A stretch of 64,000 bases of DNA from Halisarca cf. caerulea (taxonomy: Eukaryota; Porifera; Demospongiae; Chondrillida; Halisarcidae). Numbering within the stretch: the first letter of the stretch is position 1; each line of letters starts with the position of its first letter. The stretch spans positions 4,780,618-4,844,617 of the forward strand of contig CAUJGJ010000444.1 of assembly GCA_963170055.1 (NCBI GenBank), given 5' to 3'. The position numbers were made by a program, and so were the translations under genes. Under the pieces are notes generated by a model. That model had not been told where the DNA came from, ran no database searches, and saw only the letters and a program-made list of their open reading frames with translations. Positions 52,176 through 64,000 of the stretch are shown piece by piece.

Positions 52176-55093
52176 TTTTAGGACAGTGACACCCTCTTCA
52201 GACCATGCATCAGTGGTCCAGTGTTTATAAAGGAACTTGGTGGCAATCCCGTCTTTCACAAATTTGAAATGAAGAGGTTCAGAGTGTCCATGCAGATCTT
52301 TTAGCATGGGAGAGATCCATTCTTTTATGTCATGGACATACTGAATCATCTGTACAGTTGGCTTGGGACTGTAGCTGTCCTCAATGGCCATTGCTAGCTC
52401 TATATACGTAAGTTGAAATAGTCAGTCAAATTATTAAGCCACTTTACTTTATCATGATGCAAGCTGAACATACCTGATTGTGTTTCAGTACCTTTTATTC
52501 GAAGGCGTGTTGAAATGCATGAAAACATCTGATCAATGTCTTCATGCGTGTGGCCGACAGGTAAGAAACTAAGTTTGACCTGTAATTATAGGAGATTATT
52601 TCAGAAGACTAGTGTATTGCAGTCATGAGTGACATTCATGTATGGCACCCTGGACAGCTTGTGACTTACCTTCTTGAAAATTCCCAAGTCAACTAAAAGA
52701 GAACAAAACCCAAGCATGTACCGGTTTTTGTTCTCTCTCGCGCAGTTATCCAGCCTTAGGTACAGTGTAGATGGAACAGTCTCCAGTGTTTCCAGTACCT
52801 GTACAAGTATTGTCAATGTTAAATTGGGATCATGAGGCCACTGGTAAAGGTCTTGAAAAATAAAAGCCTTCTTTCCCTGTGGGCATTGTGTATGGACGAT
52901 TGCACCTGCAGATATTATAAAAGTGAGATAAGTATAGGTTCGTTTTCGATGCATTATACATAGTTGTGCACAGTTTCTAGAATGTACCTGTTAGATGTGT
53001 CCGTAGCTTCCACAGGTGCTGGTTTGACTTTGAGCATGTCACCCTAGGTATATTGGTCTTGGCCTGGTCCATGCCATCTATGATTATGCAAACATACTTC
53101 TTCGGCTCACGCCGGGACTTCTCTCTTTGGCCATAGTACTTCTGTCTCTCTTTCCTGAAACGTTGAAGGAGGGGCAGTATGTAAGTTTTCTATAAATGTG
53201 CTGAAAAAGAGGAGGCAGTCTGGTTTTCGAGTGTGTTCCTCCTGTGGCCAGTTTAAGTTCCTGTTACGTAATATTAATTTTCTCAATCATACATTACATC
53301 AGAATTGTATCCCGATTTATGCATGGGTGATTCTACGTATTTGCATCAAAAAGAAGCACCTCTGCATTATGTACATAGCCCAATACACTGGTGTACATGC
53401 ATATCTAATTATTCAGCATAACTATGTGCTGTCAAGGTGCAAGCCGTATCATGACTTTGTCCCGCTAACAGATTGTATGAGCTTATAGTTTCCATTATTA
53501 TAATAGCAGGATACGCGTTAGCTGTATATTCTAACTTTCATCATTTTAGACCAATTTGCTATGGTTTGTCTGAGTTTTGGAAACTTGCAAACAAAGACAA
53601 ACTATTTAATTTGGAACATACATACGTATGTATGTATTATATGGGTACCTCATATACGTACGTAGCTCTGGTAATATAGAAAACAAACACTCCTAGCCTA
53701 ACCACTTGTGTTCCATCCTTGCAGTCTACATAACCCTTATTATATGTTGTCCGTGTACAAGGTACGTGCATACAACTAATACTTACATGTGATGATTTTC
53801 AGTTTGCCACTTACTCGACATGCTTCAAATGCTGCTTATACCTCTCCTCTAGCTCTTGCAGACCGTCACTGGGCAACTTTTGCCTTTCATTTGCAAACAG
53901 GGTACAGAGATCACATTTGCTGAACAAACTCCTCTGCAAGTAGGACAGTCATGCAGGTCATGCTCATAATTTAATCATACTTCATGGAAAGGTAAGTATG
54001 TACAATGCATTGCACTTGTGTGCATACTTGACAATGTGTATGCAGACCCAATTATAACTCTTCATGCTTGTTCTGATAATATGTCAGATCAATGCTACAT
54101 TTGGTCGGACATGGTCAGATGTGACTGTAACAAGGTGAAAACATTTATGCACCAGAAAACCGTCACAGCCAAAAGTGGGAACACACACTGCACTACTTCC
54201 ACACAAGAAACTGCTTTGATAGTTTTAGTCAGAGTCCAATTTCAATGGATGAAACCACTCATTAGTGATTAATAATCACTATTGGCTTGATTGTTGTAGT
54301 ACCTTGCTTAGTTTTACTAGTGAAAAATGGTGTTACTATTTATAGTAACAAAATGGCTGCATTCGTCGTAGTCGCTATCAGCGCTGCTATAGGAACCTAA
54401 ACTGAAGAATCCAGGGTTAATATTTTAAAATCGATTGATTGACTTGCATTCTAAAATGTTTGAGAGTAAAAAAGGTTAGTTTATCTTGTCATTTTTCATC
54501 ACAGGCCAAAATTTGACCAGCCAAAATGTCAGATTACAGAACTTATTGTGTGGCCATCTTAAGACTAAGCACGGCATTTGGCCGATGGCCGACCGTTATA
54601 ATTTTGTCTGTGTATGTACTGTGTGCAATGGCAACTTCTTCAACTCATCTCATGTACGCACATACCTTTGGGATGACAACACTTTTAAACTCCTTTTCCC
54701 ACATGAGGTAAAAGTGGGACTCACTAACAAAGCTGCTGTGCCCTTGTTCCCTTAAACCTTCTACCATGAGACTGTAAACTGCTCTCTTGGTCAGGAAATG
54801 TGGAAGATGGGTCTGAAATAAGAGACTATTGTGGTGAACTTTCACCAGGTTTATCCAAATATAGCACCACTTTGTTAAGTTACCTGTTGTAAGTGTGGCA
54901 TTTGGTTACCAAGCCTTTCAAAGAAACTGCCCATCCATGCAATAGCCAGTACACTGTTGCCTGAAAGACTCCGGACAGTTCTCTTTCTATTTGCAGTCAC
55001 CACACCTTCTTTGAAGTCCTTAAAGGCTGACTTAAGTCTGTCTTCAGACATGCTAAAAATTTGTCTATAAGCCTCACTGCATACAGACTTCCC
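52176..55093 (-). CDS. DUF7869-like protein, seven exons, 5' end unresolved
   Basis: Exons 55093-54884, 54812-54666, 53933-53815, 53154-52988, 52905-52670, 52579-52474 and 52399-52176 have GT-AG borders and consistent phases (0,0,0,2,1,0,1,0), giving 403 codons. Order: GKSVCSEAYRQIF and a helical block; LPHFLTKRAVYSLMVEGLRE, FYLMWEKEFKSVVIPK; a C-x2-C pair (FSKCDLCTLF); a coiled linker; YVCIIIDGMDQAKTNIPRV; HLWKLRTHLTG; TLYLRLDNCARENKNRY; FLPVGHTHEDIDQMFSCI. This is the layout of animal DUF7869 proteins. D in IDGMDQ, D in LDNC and E/D in HTHEDID look like an RNase-H/DDE acidic set, so a transposase or derivative is plausible (inference). A 40-bp reading (LHVSEHIPHLLDQ, 56134-56096) precedes the first exon in matching phase. 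No premature stop in these exons. Confidence 0.65.
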
Positions 55094-56095
55094 CTGTAAA
55101 ATGTATGTATAAATGTACTCGGGATTTCATGAAGGCACCTTACTCCAATTCTTTAAGATTTGCTATACAGAACATTCTCTTAGTATATGCTAGTACACAG
55201 AATTCAATGTCCTTCACCCCCATACCCTAATAAGTAGGACATCGGTATGGTGTGAGGGCAGTCTAGCTTGCCAGACTAGTTCCATATGGCTAATCAGGTC
55301 TTGGGTCCATGCATGTGTAATGTCCTCTGTAGACTTATACCTGTGTGTGTCTGGGGTCGAGACTAAAGCCTGGTTCACAATATGTTTAAAGTGCCCGCGA
55401 CGCGATGAGACACTCTGTCGTAGTGTATATTTTGGCCATTTTATATATGTCCATACATCAAAACAGGTACCACACCAGAATATTCGGTACTTATCGTTTT
55501 TGAGTGCTTAGTTTATGTACAAGTACTGCCCTTACAAAATGGAGAATGCTACGTAGTACTATTTTCATTGAGCACAATATAGATCTGTTGCTAGCACTGG
55601 AAAAAAAAAATCTTTTTTTAAGTAGAAAATTACTCTTGAATAAAGTCAAAGGTTGTACTTGCTGTGGTGAGCCACTTGCTATCTTGAATTTAGAAGTTGT
55701 ACTTGTTTGAAGTAAATTTAAACACTTATTTATAGTAAGTAAAACCCCTATAAACATGTCTTTACTGACACTAATTTAAAGTGCCACAGGTGCCTGAAAG
55801 AAGATGGTAGACACCACTTATTTCTAGTTAGTCACCTCACATTGAGTCTAGCTATACTTCTTAAATTGAATCATAATAATTCTGATTCTATATACCGACG
55901 ACATGTAAATTAAATAATAGTGAGCATTTCAATAGAATGGATGTATAACTAAATATAATGATGAAAATAAATTACAATAGTCTGAGTGTGAATCAAAATC
56001 ATTATGGCACCTAATGTTGTGAAAGTTAATAAGGAGATTGAAATACACAAATAAAGATATAATTATTTAATCACAAATTTCTACAAAAAATGTAC
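55094..56095. other. Intron or intergenic gap between the two - strand exon groups
   Basis: AT-rich; no convincing first exon for the DUF7869-like gene found. If that gene is separate from the SAM gene its promoter should be here. Confidence 0.4.
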
Positions 56096-56152
56096 CTGGT
56101 CCAGCAAATGGGGAATGTGCTCTGACACATGCAGCTATAGATATACATATGA

Positions 56153-58296
56153 CTACTCATACCTAAAGAGTGTAGCTTGAGATTCAATGGGGTCGTCCAG
56201 CCTTGTGTCATCACTGTCAGTGGACTTCGCATCCTTTTGCTGCTTATTCAAAATCTTGTCTTGTTGACATGTGATGGATCTGTATAAGTTGCTGTAGGCT
56301 ACTCCATGTTTTTTCTTTTCTGACAATCCCAGCAACTTGTCTTGCAGCAATTCCATTACGTCCTCCACCTCTTGGGAGTACTCTAGGTTGAAGGTGTGGC
56401 AGAATGCCATCAAAACTAGAATCATGTTTGCAATGTTGGCACCACAGGGTATCTTGATAACTACTTTGTGGTCACAAATCAGGGCACAATCCTTCATGCG
56501 GTCAATAGTTCCCAGGACAGCAATATACGGATCATTGTTTGGATGAGCAGCCTCACAAGAATCAAACGTCTAAAGAGAGGGGTACATGCATTAAATAGAA
56601 CGAAGAGCTAGAACTTTAAAGCAATTAATTGTATTTAGACTCACCTCACATACACATATCATTTGAGACACTCTGCCTAGTGTTGTGGACTTGGTATTGC
56701 GAGGCTTTAACTTGGTAACAAGCATTATCAAACAGTCCATTTCTAACGGTTTTAAAGCATAATACTGGAACCAGCGTATGAATAGCTTACAGATTATGCA
56801 GTACATAAACTAAAACTAACCATCTACTTCATTTGAAACAGGGTCAGAGTCCATGGTGGAATACACGGCGGTCATGGCAGGAACAAGATTCTCGAACCAC
56901 TTCTCCTGTATGGCTTCCAGTTTTGTATATATTTCATCTGTGTCTACAAATCGTAATCCACACTTGTGAAATAACTCTTGAACCAACTGCATGCAAGGAA
57001 CAGAAAAAAATAAACAATAACATATAGATGAATGTAATATATGTATGCATTCAATTATAATCAACTTGAAGGAATTAAACATGCAGTCGGTGAGTAGCTA
57101 ATATTGACTTACAAATAGTGGCTGCTTAAAACAAGGAAAGTCCATCATTGTCACTGCTATACGTGAGTGACTCCCCCTTTGTGCATCACGGGTCTCTGTT
57201 CGACTTTTGTAAGTCAATGAAAGAAAGCGTACTATCTTGTCAACATCCCACCTTTTCCTGCTTAATTCCTTCTTGAGTTCTGATAAATGCTCATCTGCAT
57301 CTTCATCAAAATTTGTTTCACTGGTGGGTGAACTAGTTACAGATGACTGGGATGGCTGTCCCCGCTTCCTTGTTGTACCACAGGCCTTTCTATCGGCATG
57401 TTCATTGTTTTGGAACCATTTTACTATCTGACTATTTAGGCTGGCCTGCATGTGAGAAGGATACAAACATATTATACTCAAAAAATACCAGAGTACTATA
57501 TTCATGCAAAACACAGTTACAAACATGGGCAGTTTACATACAGTATCTCTAATAATAGTATATATCTGGACATACTTCTGGTACTCCTACTACAGCCAAT
57601 CCTTCCGGATCTCCAAGACTTTTCGGAGCTATCCTATAGAGCATCTTTCCCAGCATCCTCTTCTCAGCTGCAGTGATGGCCTTCCCTTGCTTCCGACAAT
57701 GCCCCTTTAGTGCTCTACATGCTTCTCGTATTAACTTATTGCGGATAGTTGATGTATGAAATCCATCATGCCTAATAGCCAGATTAATGTCCGGTGAAAA
57801 CTCTGGTAATGAAAATGTACCGAGGGTGACATCTTTTCTTTTAGCTTGACTAACATCGGAACCACTTCGTGTTCTTTTTGATGGTTGCTGGGTAAGGGTT
57901 TCGGTAGCTGTTGGACTAGGTGTCTTTTGCGTTGATGTGAAAAAGGATTCAGTATCAGAAAAATCTGATGCAGAAGCTATGGTCTGTTGTCGAATCTTTT
58001 GTATTTCACGATACAGTTTCACTCCCAGTAAAAACTTTTGCTTCGAAGGAAATATCATGGCAATATCTTCCCTACTTAATGAACAAAACTCCACACCGTC
58101 GATATCTCTCTCTAATATGTATAATGATAAATTATAACAATCCGACAAACTTATGGTACCACTATAGCAAATAAATTTACTAACCTTCCAGCTCATTTGC
58201 ATCTCCCCGCCCCAAAATACCAGTATTTACCAAGTAATCGCGAAGTTCCTCCTTCGTTAATTCTCTAACTTCTTTCTCCTTCCAGTTGCAAGCCAT
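56153..58296 (-). CDS. SAM-domain (SAMD3-like) protein, six exons
   Basis: Exons 58296-58185, 58111-57576, 57445-57113, 56986-56828, 56764-56645 and 56569-56153 join in frame to 558 residues. Residues ~3-78 form a SAM domain (WKEKEVRELTKEELRDYLV; GVEFCSLSREDIAMIFPSKQ; LGVKLYREIQKI). A nuclear-type basic linker (SKRTRSG, AKRKD) follows, then the SAMD3-like body: FHTSTIRNKLIREACRALKG, RMLGKMLYRIAPKSLGDPEG, WDVDKIVRFLSLTYKSRTET, LEMDCLIMLVTKLKP, and the end DPYIAVLGTIDRMKDCALIC, ANIANMILVLMAFCHTFNLE, VEDVMELLQDKLLGL. SAMD3-like proteins are strongly amplified in fishes and corals. For exon 4 I chose donor gtagat because it alone keeps the frame. It shares a promoter with the tnp2-like gene, suggesting a two-gene mobile unit or its domesticated descendant. 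Confidence 0.75.
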
Positions 58297-58416
58297 CCCC
58301 GCGCTTTATATGAAACGGCCAATCAGATACCAAGAAAACGAGCGCTGGACATCACATCCAATCAGACGACACCAAGAAATTTGAGCGCTAACCGATCACA
58401 TGCGTATTCAGAAAAA
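58297..58416. promoter_or_regulatory. 120-bp divergent promoter with two CCAAT boxes
   Basis: Between ATG 58296 (-) and ATG 58417 (+) lie ggccaatcagat (about 58317) and atccaatcagac (about 58358), plus a repeated gagcgct word (58341, 58382) and a TATA-like tttatatg near 58308. CCAAT/NF-Y sites in a very short divergent gap are typical of bidirectional promoters. If the + gene starts at 58381 instead, the gap is 84 bp. Confidence 0.7.
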
Positions 58417-59832
58417 ATGTCTACCAACGTTGTGTCAATGGCCACGCATGGAATAGATCTAGACTCTACCAACTACGAAGTAGAAGAACATGAAGTATGG
58501 AGCTGCCGTTCTGAAAGCGATTGTCAAGCACAGTACGAGACACTGTACGATTTAGTATCGCATATGAGGAATGTTCACCCCGCTTGTACCATCACCTGTC
58601 AAGTCAATGGATGTGAGCAAGAGTTTAGCACTGCCAGCGTATGGTATTGGCATGTTCGCCGGAATCATATTACCTTGTATACTACGAGAAAGAGAAGAAG
58701 CAATACATTTGCTGTCAAGACAATGGAATGTCCTGAGGAAGATGATGATCAATCTCAGTTTGGTATGTCAAGCATCATTAATACTGATTTTAATAAATTC
58801 ATGAATATTTCTAGGTGTGAATCATGTGCAGAGATAGCTTCACTTTGAATCCAGCCATAATTTTCAACTTGTTATTTGCACCAGCCCACCTTGAACTCAG
58901 CAATCAGTCTCCTTACTTTTCTCCATACCTCAATTCTTAGGCTCATGCAGTGTATAGCTGAATCAACTTGTCAATGAGTGTACATTCAATTTTTTACTAA
59001 ATATATTATGCATGCATGAGCTCCTTCCTCCATTTATTCAGTTTATTTTCACTTTTGCCTGATCACTCCACTCCCAATATGCAATTAATATCCATTAAAT
59101 TTTCCTTTTTTGAGCTATCTTTCCAAGCCCATACATCTTTTCACACCCCTAGCTTATTACTAATATTCTAACTCACAGTGAAAGCATATTTGTAAGAGTT
59201 TTGAGTTATAACGGCTCATTGCATCCATGCAGCATTGACCTACTATACAAATGTGCACATGTTCTTCTTCGTTATAGGCTTGTGTCTGCAAATACCACAT
59301 AATAGTGCAACTATCGGTGAGAGTATCTTAGACAAGACAATGGAAACAGTTGTGATTGCTGATAAAGATGAAAATGCCACCACAGAGGAACAAGACTCTG
59401 ATAGTAAAGCTGAAGAAACATTGAATGAATGTGCAGTTTGTGATGAGAAAGTTGTCAAGGACAGGGCTATGAGCTGGCTAATTAAGTTACGCGAAGTGCA
59501 TCACCTTTCTGATAAGGCTTTGGCTGATGTTATTGAAATGTCTAAAGCATTACACCTACACTTTGCAACATCTGTTGAAAGTGTCTTAGAAACAGTTCAG
59601 AAAGACAGTACATGCCAGACCTCATGTATGCAAAAGCTGCGCAACCACCTTGCTTTTGATTTCACTGGAGCCCTTGATAGTCTTAAATCATCCTATCAGA
59701 GAAGGCTGCATATTGCAGGAAATTACCATTTTGTAGTGAGTGTTTTAATTTATTTTCTTAACTTCATGAAGTATATTTTAGATTAATTTTATGATTTTAT
59801 CTAAATTATATATATATATATATATTTGTCCA

Positions 59833-59864
<32 letters not shown>

Positions 59865-62800
59865 ATGTATAATATATCTATAGTATGCATAATTATATAG
59901 GAACCAGTATGGCATGAAATTGGTACCCATGTATCCAGTAGCAAAGGAAAGCTGGAAAATATTTCGAATGGCTTTTATTATGTTCCACTTTTGGATTCCC
60001 TTCAAGCCCTACTGAACCATCCACAAGTGTATAATCAGGTGAATTCCAGCAGACATAACATCAATTAGAATAAACAAAACTATGTAGCTCTGCATGAGTC
60101 GTATATACCTTTAACTGCATGTGTTCTATACTATTAGGTAGTTTTTGGGCCACATTTAAGTGAAAACACAAAGATGTATGATGTCTGTGATGGTTCTCTT
60201 TTCAAAAGTCATCCTATTTTCAGCAGTAAGCCCAATGCTTTACAGGTCATTGTGTACTACGACGAATTCACTGCAGTGAATCCCATTTCCCCAACAAGCC
60301 AAAAGTACAAACTTGGTATGTTTTCTATAATTCAGTAATACGTATTTATATAATAATAATTAATTTTACTTGATCATTCCAATACTTTGAATGCACCTGT
60401 CATACATATGTACATTTAATAGGAGCAATCTACTTCATTCTGGCAAACATTGATCCAGCCCTTCGTTCGAAGTTGGAGACCATCAATCTTATTTGCTTGT
60501 TTCCATATCAATTGATGGACACATACTCTTTTGATGACATTTTGTGTCCCCTTGTGAATGACCTTAAAACGCTTCAACAAGTAAATTATATGTTGTACCA
60601 TTAATTGTATTAACTCCTGACATACATGCAAATATGAATGTATGAACTATATGCATGCACATGCAGGAAGATGGGTACACATTCCTTGTATCTGGAGAAA
60701 GGATACAGCTTAAGGGCTCCCTGTTGTGCATGGTTGGAGACACCCCTGCTATGGCATTAGCAGGGGGATTCAAGGAAGGTGTAGGTTTCGCTGATAAGAA
60801 ATGCCGTCATTGTATGGCAAACAATGATCAGATACAAAATATTGTGAGTAATTAATGACAGAGAGTACGGTATCAAAGATTTCTCATGTAGTTGCCTGCA
60901 GATGATATATTTAGTTTATATCTTGTACACTTGTGGTGATTTGTGAATGAATGTTTGCATGCATGCATGGCTGGGATGATTTTCACTTATTTTATTGAAT
61001 CATTACAGTTCACTGAGGAGAAATTTTCCTTGAGACATATGTCACAACATGTACAGCAATGCAGTTATATCGAGCGTCCAGGGATTCAAGAGAGTGAAAA
61101 GAAGCATTTTTCTAAAGTTTATGGCGTGAATCGGAGAAGCATCCTTTGTGATCTTCCTTACTTTGACGTCACATCGCAACTACCCCAAGACATTATGCAT
61201 TTACTATTTGAAGGGTTATTCCATCTGCAGATTAAACTTTTGCTCAACTACCTTTTCAGTGACATATCAGTGAGTATATATATAACCTTATTTAATAATA
61301 AATTATAAATGTTATTATATGTATCATATGTCAGATGTGCTCTATATACAGTATATACATGCATGTATGCATACACGTCAGTTACATCCAAGTTCTACTC
61401 AATTGACTGCGTGCACCTGCATGCATGCATGTGTTCATTTATTTTTAATTTTGTTGTAAACTTGCAGGTTATGACTCTATCAAAATTCAATGACAGGTTG
61501 TGCAACTTTCCAAATGCCTATTTTGAAGATAGGCCACACAAAATTTCTGCAGCTAGTCTCACAAAAGGAATTCTTGGACAAACAGGTATACTCAATGACA
61601 TGTTGTTTACATGGCATTGTGCATGTAACTGTTTGTTAATCTGTTTAATATTAATTGGTACAGTAACTTCAAAAATGGCTCGTTCTCCAATTACTGAATG
61701 CATATAATGTGTTATACTGTATTTGCTCTAAAAATTTGTCAATCTATATATAGATAATTGGCAGATACAGTTTTTAAGTTGATTTCTAACCATGGCAAAT
61801 TTCCTATAAATGTAAAAAAGTATGATTGGAAAACGTCTGCTGAATATCTATATAAAAAGAATGCATCAGATTCTCTGAGTCAGTATATTTTCGTGTGAAA
61901 TTTCTATTTTTGTAAGGGCCATGCAGCCATTGTGTTTAATTGTAATGGAAAGACAAACTTTTCAGTGTACTAGAAGTGCATGGCAAATTTATAGAGCTAA
62001 TATATTAATAGCAGTGCATGGCTAATATAATATTATATATCACTTTGCAGCTCATGAAATATGGCAATTATACCATATTATACCTTACCTAATTGAAGAC
62101 TGTCTTGCACCAGATGATGAACATCTGCAATGCTTCCTGCTTCTGCAAGAAATTGCTACCATCTTATGCACTGATATAATTACTGAAGAACACCCACCTT
62201 ATCTAAGAATTATCATCCAAAACTATCTCTCCACCTTGAAATGTTTACATCCAGGTTTGAATCTACCACCAAAGGCACATTATTTAGTCCACTGCCCATC
62301 TCTTTTAAAAAGGTATGTCTTGCATGTGTGTAAATTTATGCTCTGCATGGTACATGCCTGTCACATGTATAGTATATGTAAGCATCTGCATGGTATAGAG
62401 GTTACACACATGCATATAATTCCTTTCTCTTAAGTGTTTACATTGTATATATTCCAATGCTTTTAATGTGCAGATATGGACCACTAACTCGTCTTTGGAG
62501 CATGCGATTCGAAAACAAACATCGAGAATTCAAACAATTGTGTAGGAAAACCAGCTTTAAAAACTTGCTGAAAACCTTAACAGAACATCACCAGTGTCGG
62601 CTTGCTTACAACATACACCATAGTAGCAGTTTTGCAGATATTCATAATGTGCACAGTGGAGCAGCAAGTGAGCTCATATATTAAGTACAATTATGATGTT
62701 TTTATTTAATATAAATTAAATAATATTAAAGCATATCATTATATTATTTATAGTTTATGTGCAACGCCATATATTATGTTCGTATAACGGCTTATGTAAT

Positions 62801-63776
62801 ATAATTTGAATGGTATTTAGGTACTATGCACTCATGCCAACATGCTTTCATACTTCATGCACATGCAAAACTTAATTTGGTCTGTTTCTTGTAGTCGGAA
62901 CATGTGAACTTGAAGACCTTCCTTATGCTACAAAAATGCAAGTCTTAGAGTTGTTTGCAGCAGTCAATATCTCTGTATTAGACACTCAGGCTGTTACATT
63001 TCACAGGTAAACAGTATATATATTGCATGCATGTGAATGGAATAACATACTGCAATGATATATAGGAATCTTAATAATTATTGTATATGAATATGGTCTT
63101 TTGTAATTCACATGTATGTATTACATGGGCTACAAACATCTAGGATGGTTATGCTTTAGCCAGGCCACTTTTTGGCTGACTCTCATCGTATAATAGTCTA
63201 GCTCTACAATGCTACAAACACATGCATCTTTATCTGGTAGCTATAGCAGACCGTATACCTACTGTGATTACCATGAAAGACTTGAAGACATGGTATATGC
63301 TACCTCTGCACAAAATTCAATGCTACAGCTATCCTGTTATACTGAGGCAGCCTGACCACTGTAAATGTGTTTGTCATACGGCATATGTAGTAAGCTGTAT
63401 AATATGTTGTGCTTTTTGTTATCCATGCAGGTACAGCCAAGTAGCTATTTTGGGTACATCATACCGAGCCCATAAGTGCCATTTGATGATTGGTTGTGAC
63501 CAAGCTGAAGATATCACTCTGCCAACATTTGGTTTATTGGAAGATATCCTTCTAAAGGATGATTCTGCAGCAGAATCTGAATTCATTTTTGTTTTTAGTA
63601 TGTCAAAAACTACGCGGTTTGATCATCACCTTGCTGCATATGAAATTGAAAGGATTCCAAATAGCTACCAGTGCTCTTATGCTGTTTCACTTAAGTGTCA
63701 CTATTTGTTCAGTTCTGTAGTGATTGGCCAACACACCTATATTAAATCAAAGTATGACTTGAGTGGCTATTTTTAA
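58417..63776 (+). CDS. tnp2-like (EnSpm/CACTA-type) transposase with two C2H2 fingers, 12 exons
   Basis: Exons 58417-58762, 59278-59732, 59901-60038, 60138-60315, 60423-60580, 60667-60843, 61009-61269, 61468-61585, 62051-62312, 62474-62667, 62895-63006 and 63431-63776 give 914 residues without a stop; all borders are GT-AG and phases match. C2H2 fingers: C30/C36/H49/H54 and C61/C66/H79/H84. A C-x2-C (NECAVCDEK) and helical block WLIKLREVHHLSDKALADVI follow. The tnp2-type core has D355 (VYYDEFTAVNP), D450 (CMVGDTPAMA) followed by C471-x2-C474, an LPQDIMHLLFEGLFHLQ block, and E711 (WSMRFENKHREFKQ), a plausible DDE triad laid out as in plant TNP2. A start at 58381 would add 12 residues. Either a transposase of an intact EnSpm-like element or a domesticated gene; no TIRs were found. 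Confidence 0.82.
59805..59875. repeat. (TA)n tract in intron 2 of the tnp2-like gene
   Basis: Two TA runs separated by tttgtccatctgta. Confidence 0.9.
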
Positions 63777-63780
63777 TAAA
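63775..63780 (+). promoter_or_regulatory. Polyadenylation signal overlapping the stop codon
   Basis: The stop TAA of the tnp2-like gene is immediately part of taAATAAAt, so the mRNA would have a 3' UTR of only a few tens of bases. Confidence 0.6.
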
Positions 63781-64000
63781 TATTTTAATGTAACCATTAC
63801 AAGATTTTATATACTTAATTGACTCTGTTTTGATTATTTGGTTCTGCTTTCCAGCCCTATATATTATAATATTCTTTTATTTATAATTATTATTCTTAAT
63901 AATAGCTATGAAGACAATGCTACTTTGAATCTAGTTGAGCTACTTAATTTAAGTATCTAGCAATCCTTGTTATAAGATAGACATTGATCTGGTTTTCAGT
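63781..64000. other. AT-rich 3' flank, nothing recognised
   Basis: No terminal repeat matching the left side of the cluster is visible before the window ends. Confidence 0.4.

Noticed and set aside
56096..56569. A 28-base intron (gtatgag...ctatag) joining SAM and DUF7869 exons
   Set aside because: Too short for a spliceosomal intron and it would shift the frame by one base.
51378..64000. CACTA/CACTG-type terminal repeats around the tnp2/SAM/DUF7869 cluster
   Set aside because: I compared the sequence left of 52 kb with that right of 63.78 kb and saw no inverted match; the ends may lie outside the window.

Overview
This is eukaryotic DNA from an invertebrate animal. Genes have short exons with GT-AG introns, extracellular FN3/Ig-like exons are present, and about half of the window is transposable elements of families common in sponges and cnidarians. 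A sponge or other non-bilaterian is my best guess; the sequence does not settle the phylum. No prokaryotic operons, CRISPR arrays, rRNA or recognisable tRNA genes were seen.

Layout. 1-10.3 kb: old repeats, MITEs and decayed fragments (LINE, hAT, THAP). 10.3-13.3 kb: a complete Tc1/mariner element (CAGT...ACTG ends, TA target) with an intact DD34E transposase and a divergent BEN-domain gene that now carries one stop. 13.9-16.4 kb: a foldback element split by a TTAA-target element; the other foldback arm preserves the empty-site sequence. 16.7-21.5 kb: MITEs of several superfamilies and a LINE tail. 22.3-24.9 kb: exons of extracellular FN3/Ig-type host proteins. 25.4-29.5 kb: MITEs, nested or broken, and a SANT-type Harbinger protein. 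29.6-35.8 kb: a Harbinger element with TTG target duplications, interrupted by an ISL2EU-type element (AT duplications; THAP-DDE transposase plus SAP/SWIM/YqaJ-type protein). 36-46 kb: a hAT remnant, GA microsatellites abutting pieces of LINEs with restriction-like endonucleases, and isolated exons. 47.8-48.6 kb: two exons of an unrecognised gene. 48.9-51.4 kb: an apparently intact pogo/Tigger element that also encodes a HIRAN-domain protein.

52-64 kb holds the best preserved gene cluster: a 12-exon tnp2-like (EnSpm/CACTA-type) transposase gene with two C2H2 fingers, on the + strand. It is divergent, across a 120-bp promoter with two CCAAT boxes, from a 6-exon SAM-domain (SAMD3-like) gene on the - strand. 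Further downstream on the - strand lie seven phase-compatible exons of a DUF7869-like protein with an RNase-H-like acidic pattern. All exon phases were checked by hand and agree.

A recurring theme is DNA transposons with a second, non-transposase gene (BEN, HIRAN, SANT, YqaJ, SAMD3-like), arranged divergently or convergently with the transposase. A second theme is decay by in-frame TGA codons, as expected if methylated CGA codons deaminate.
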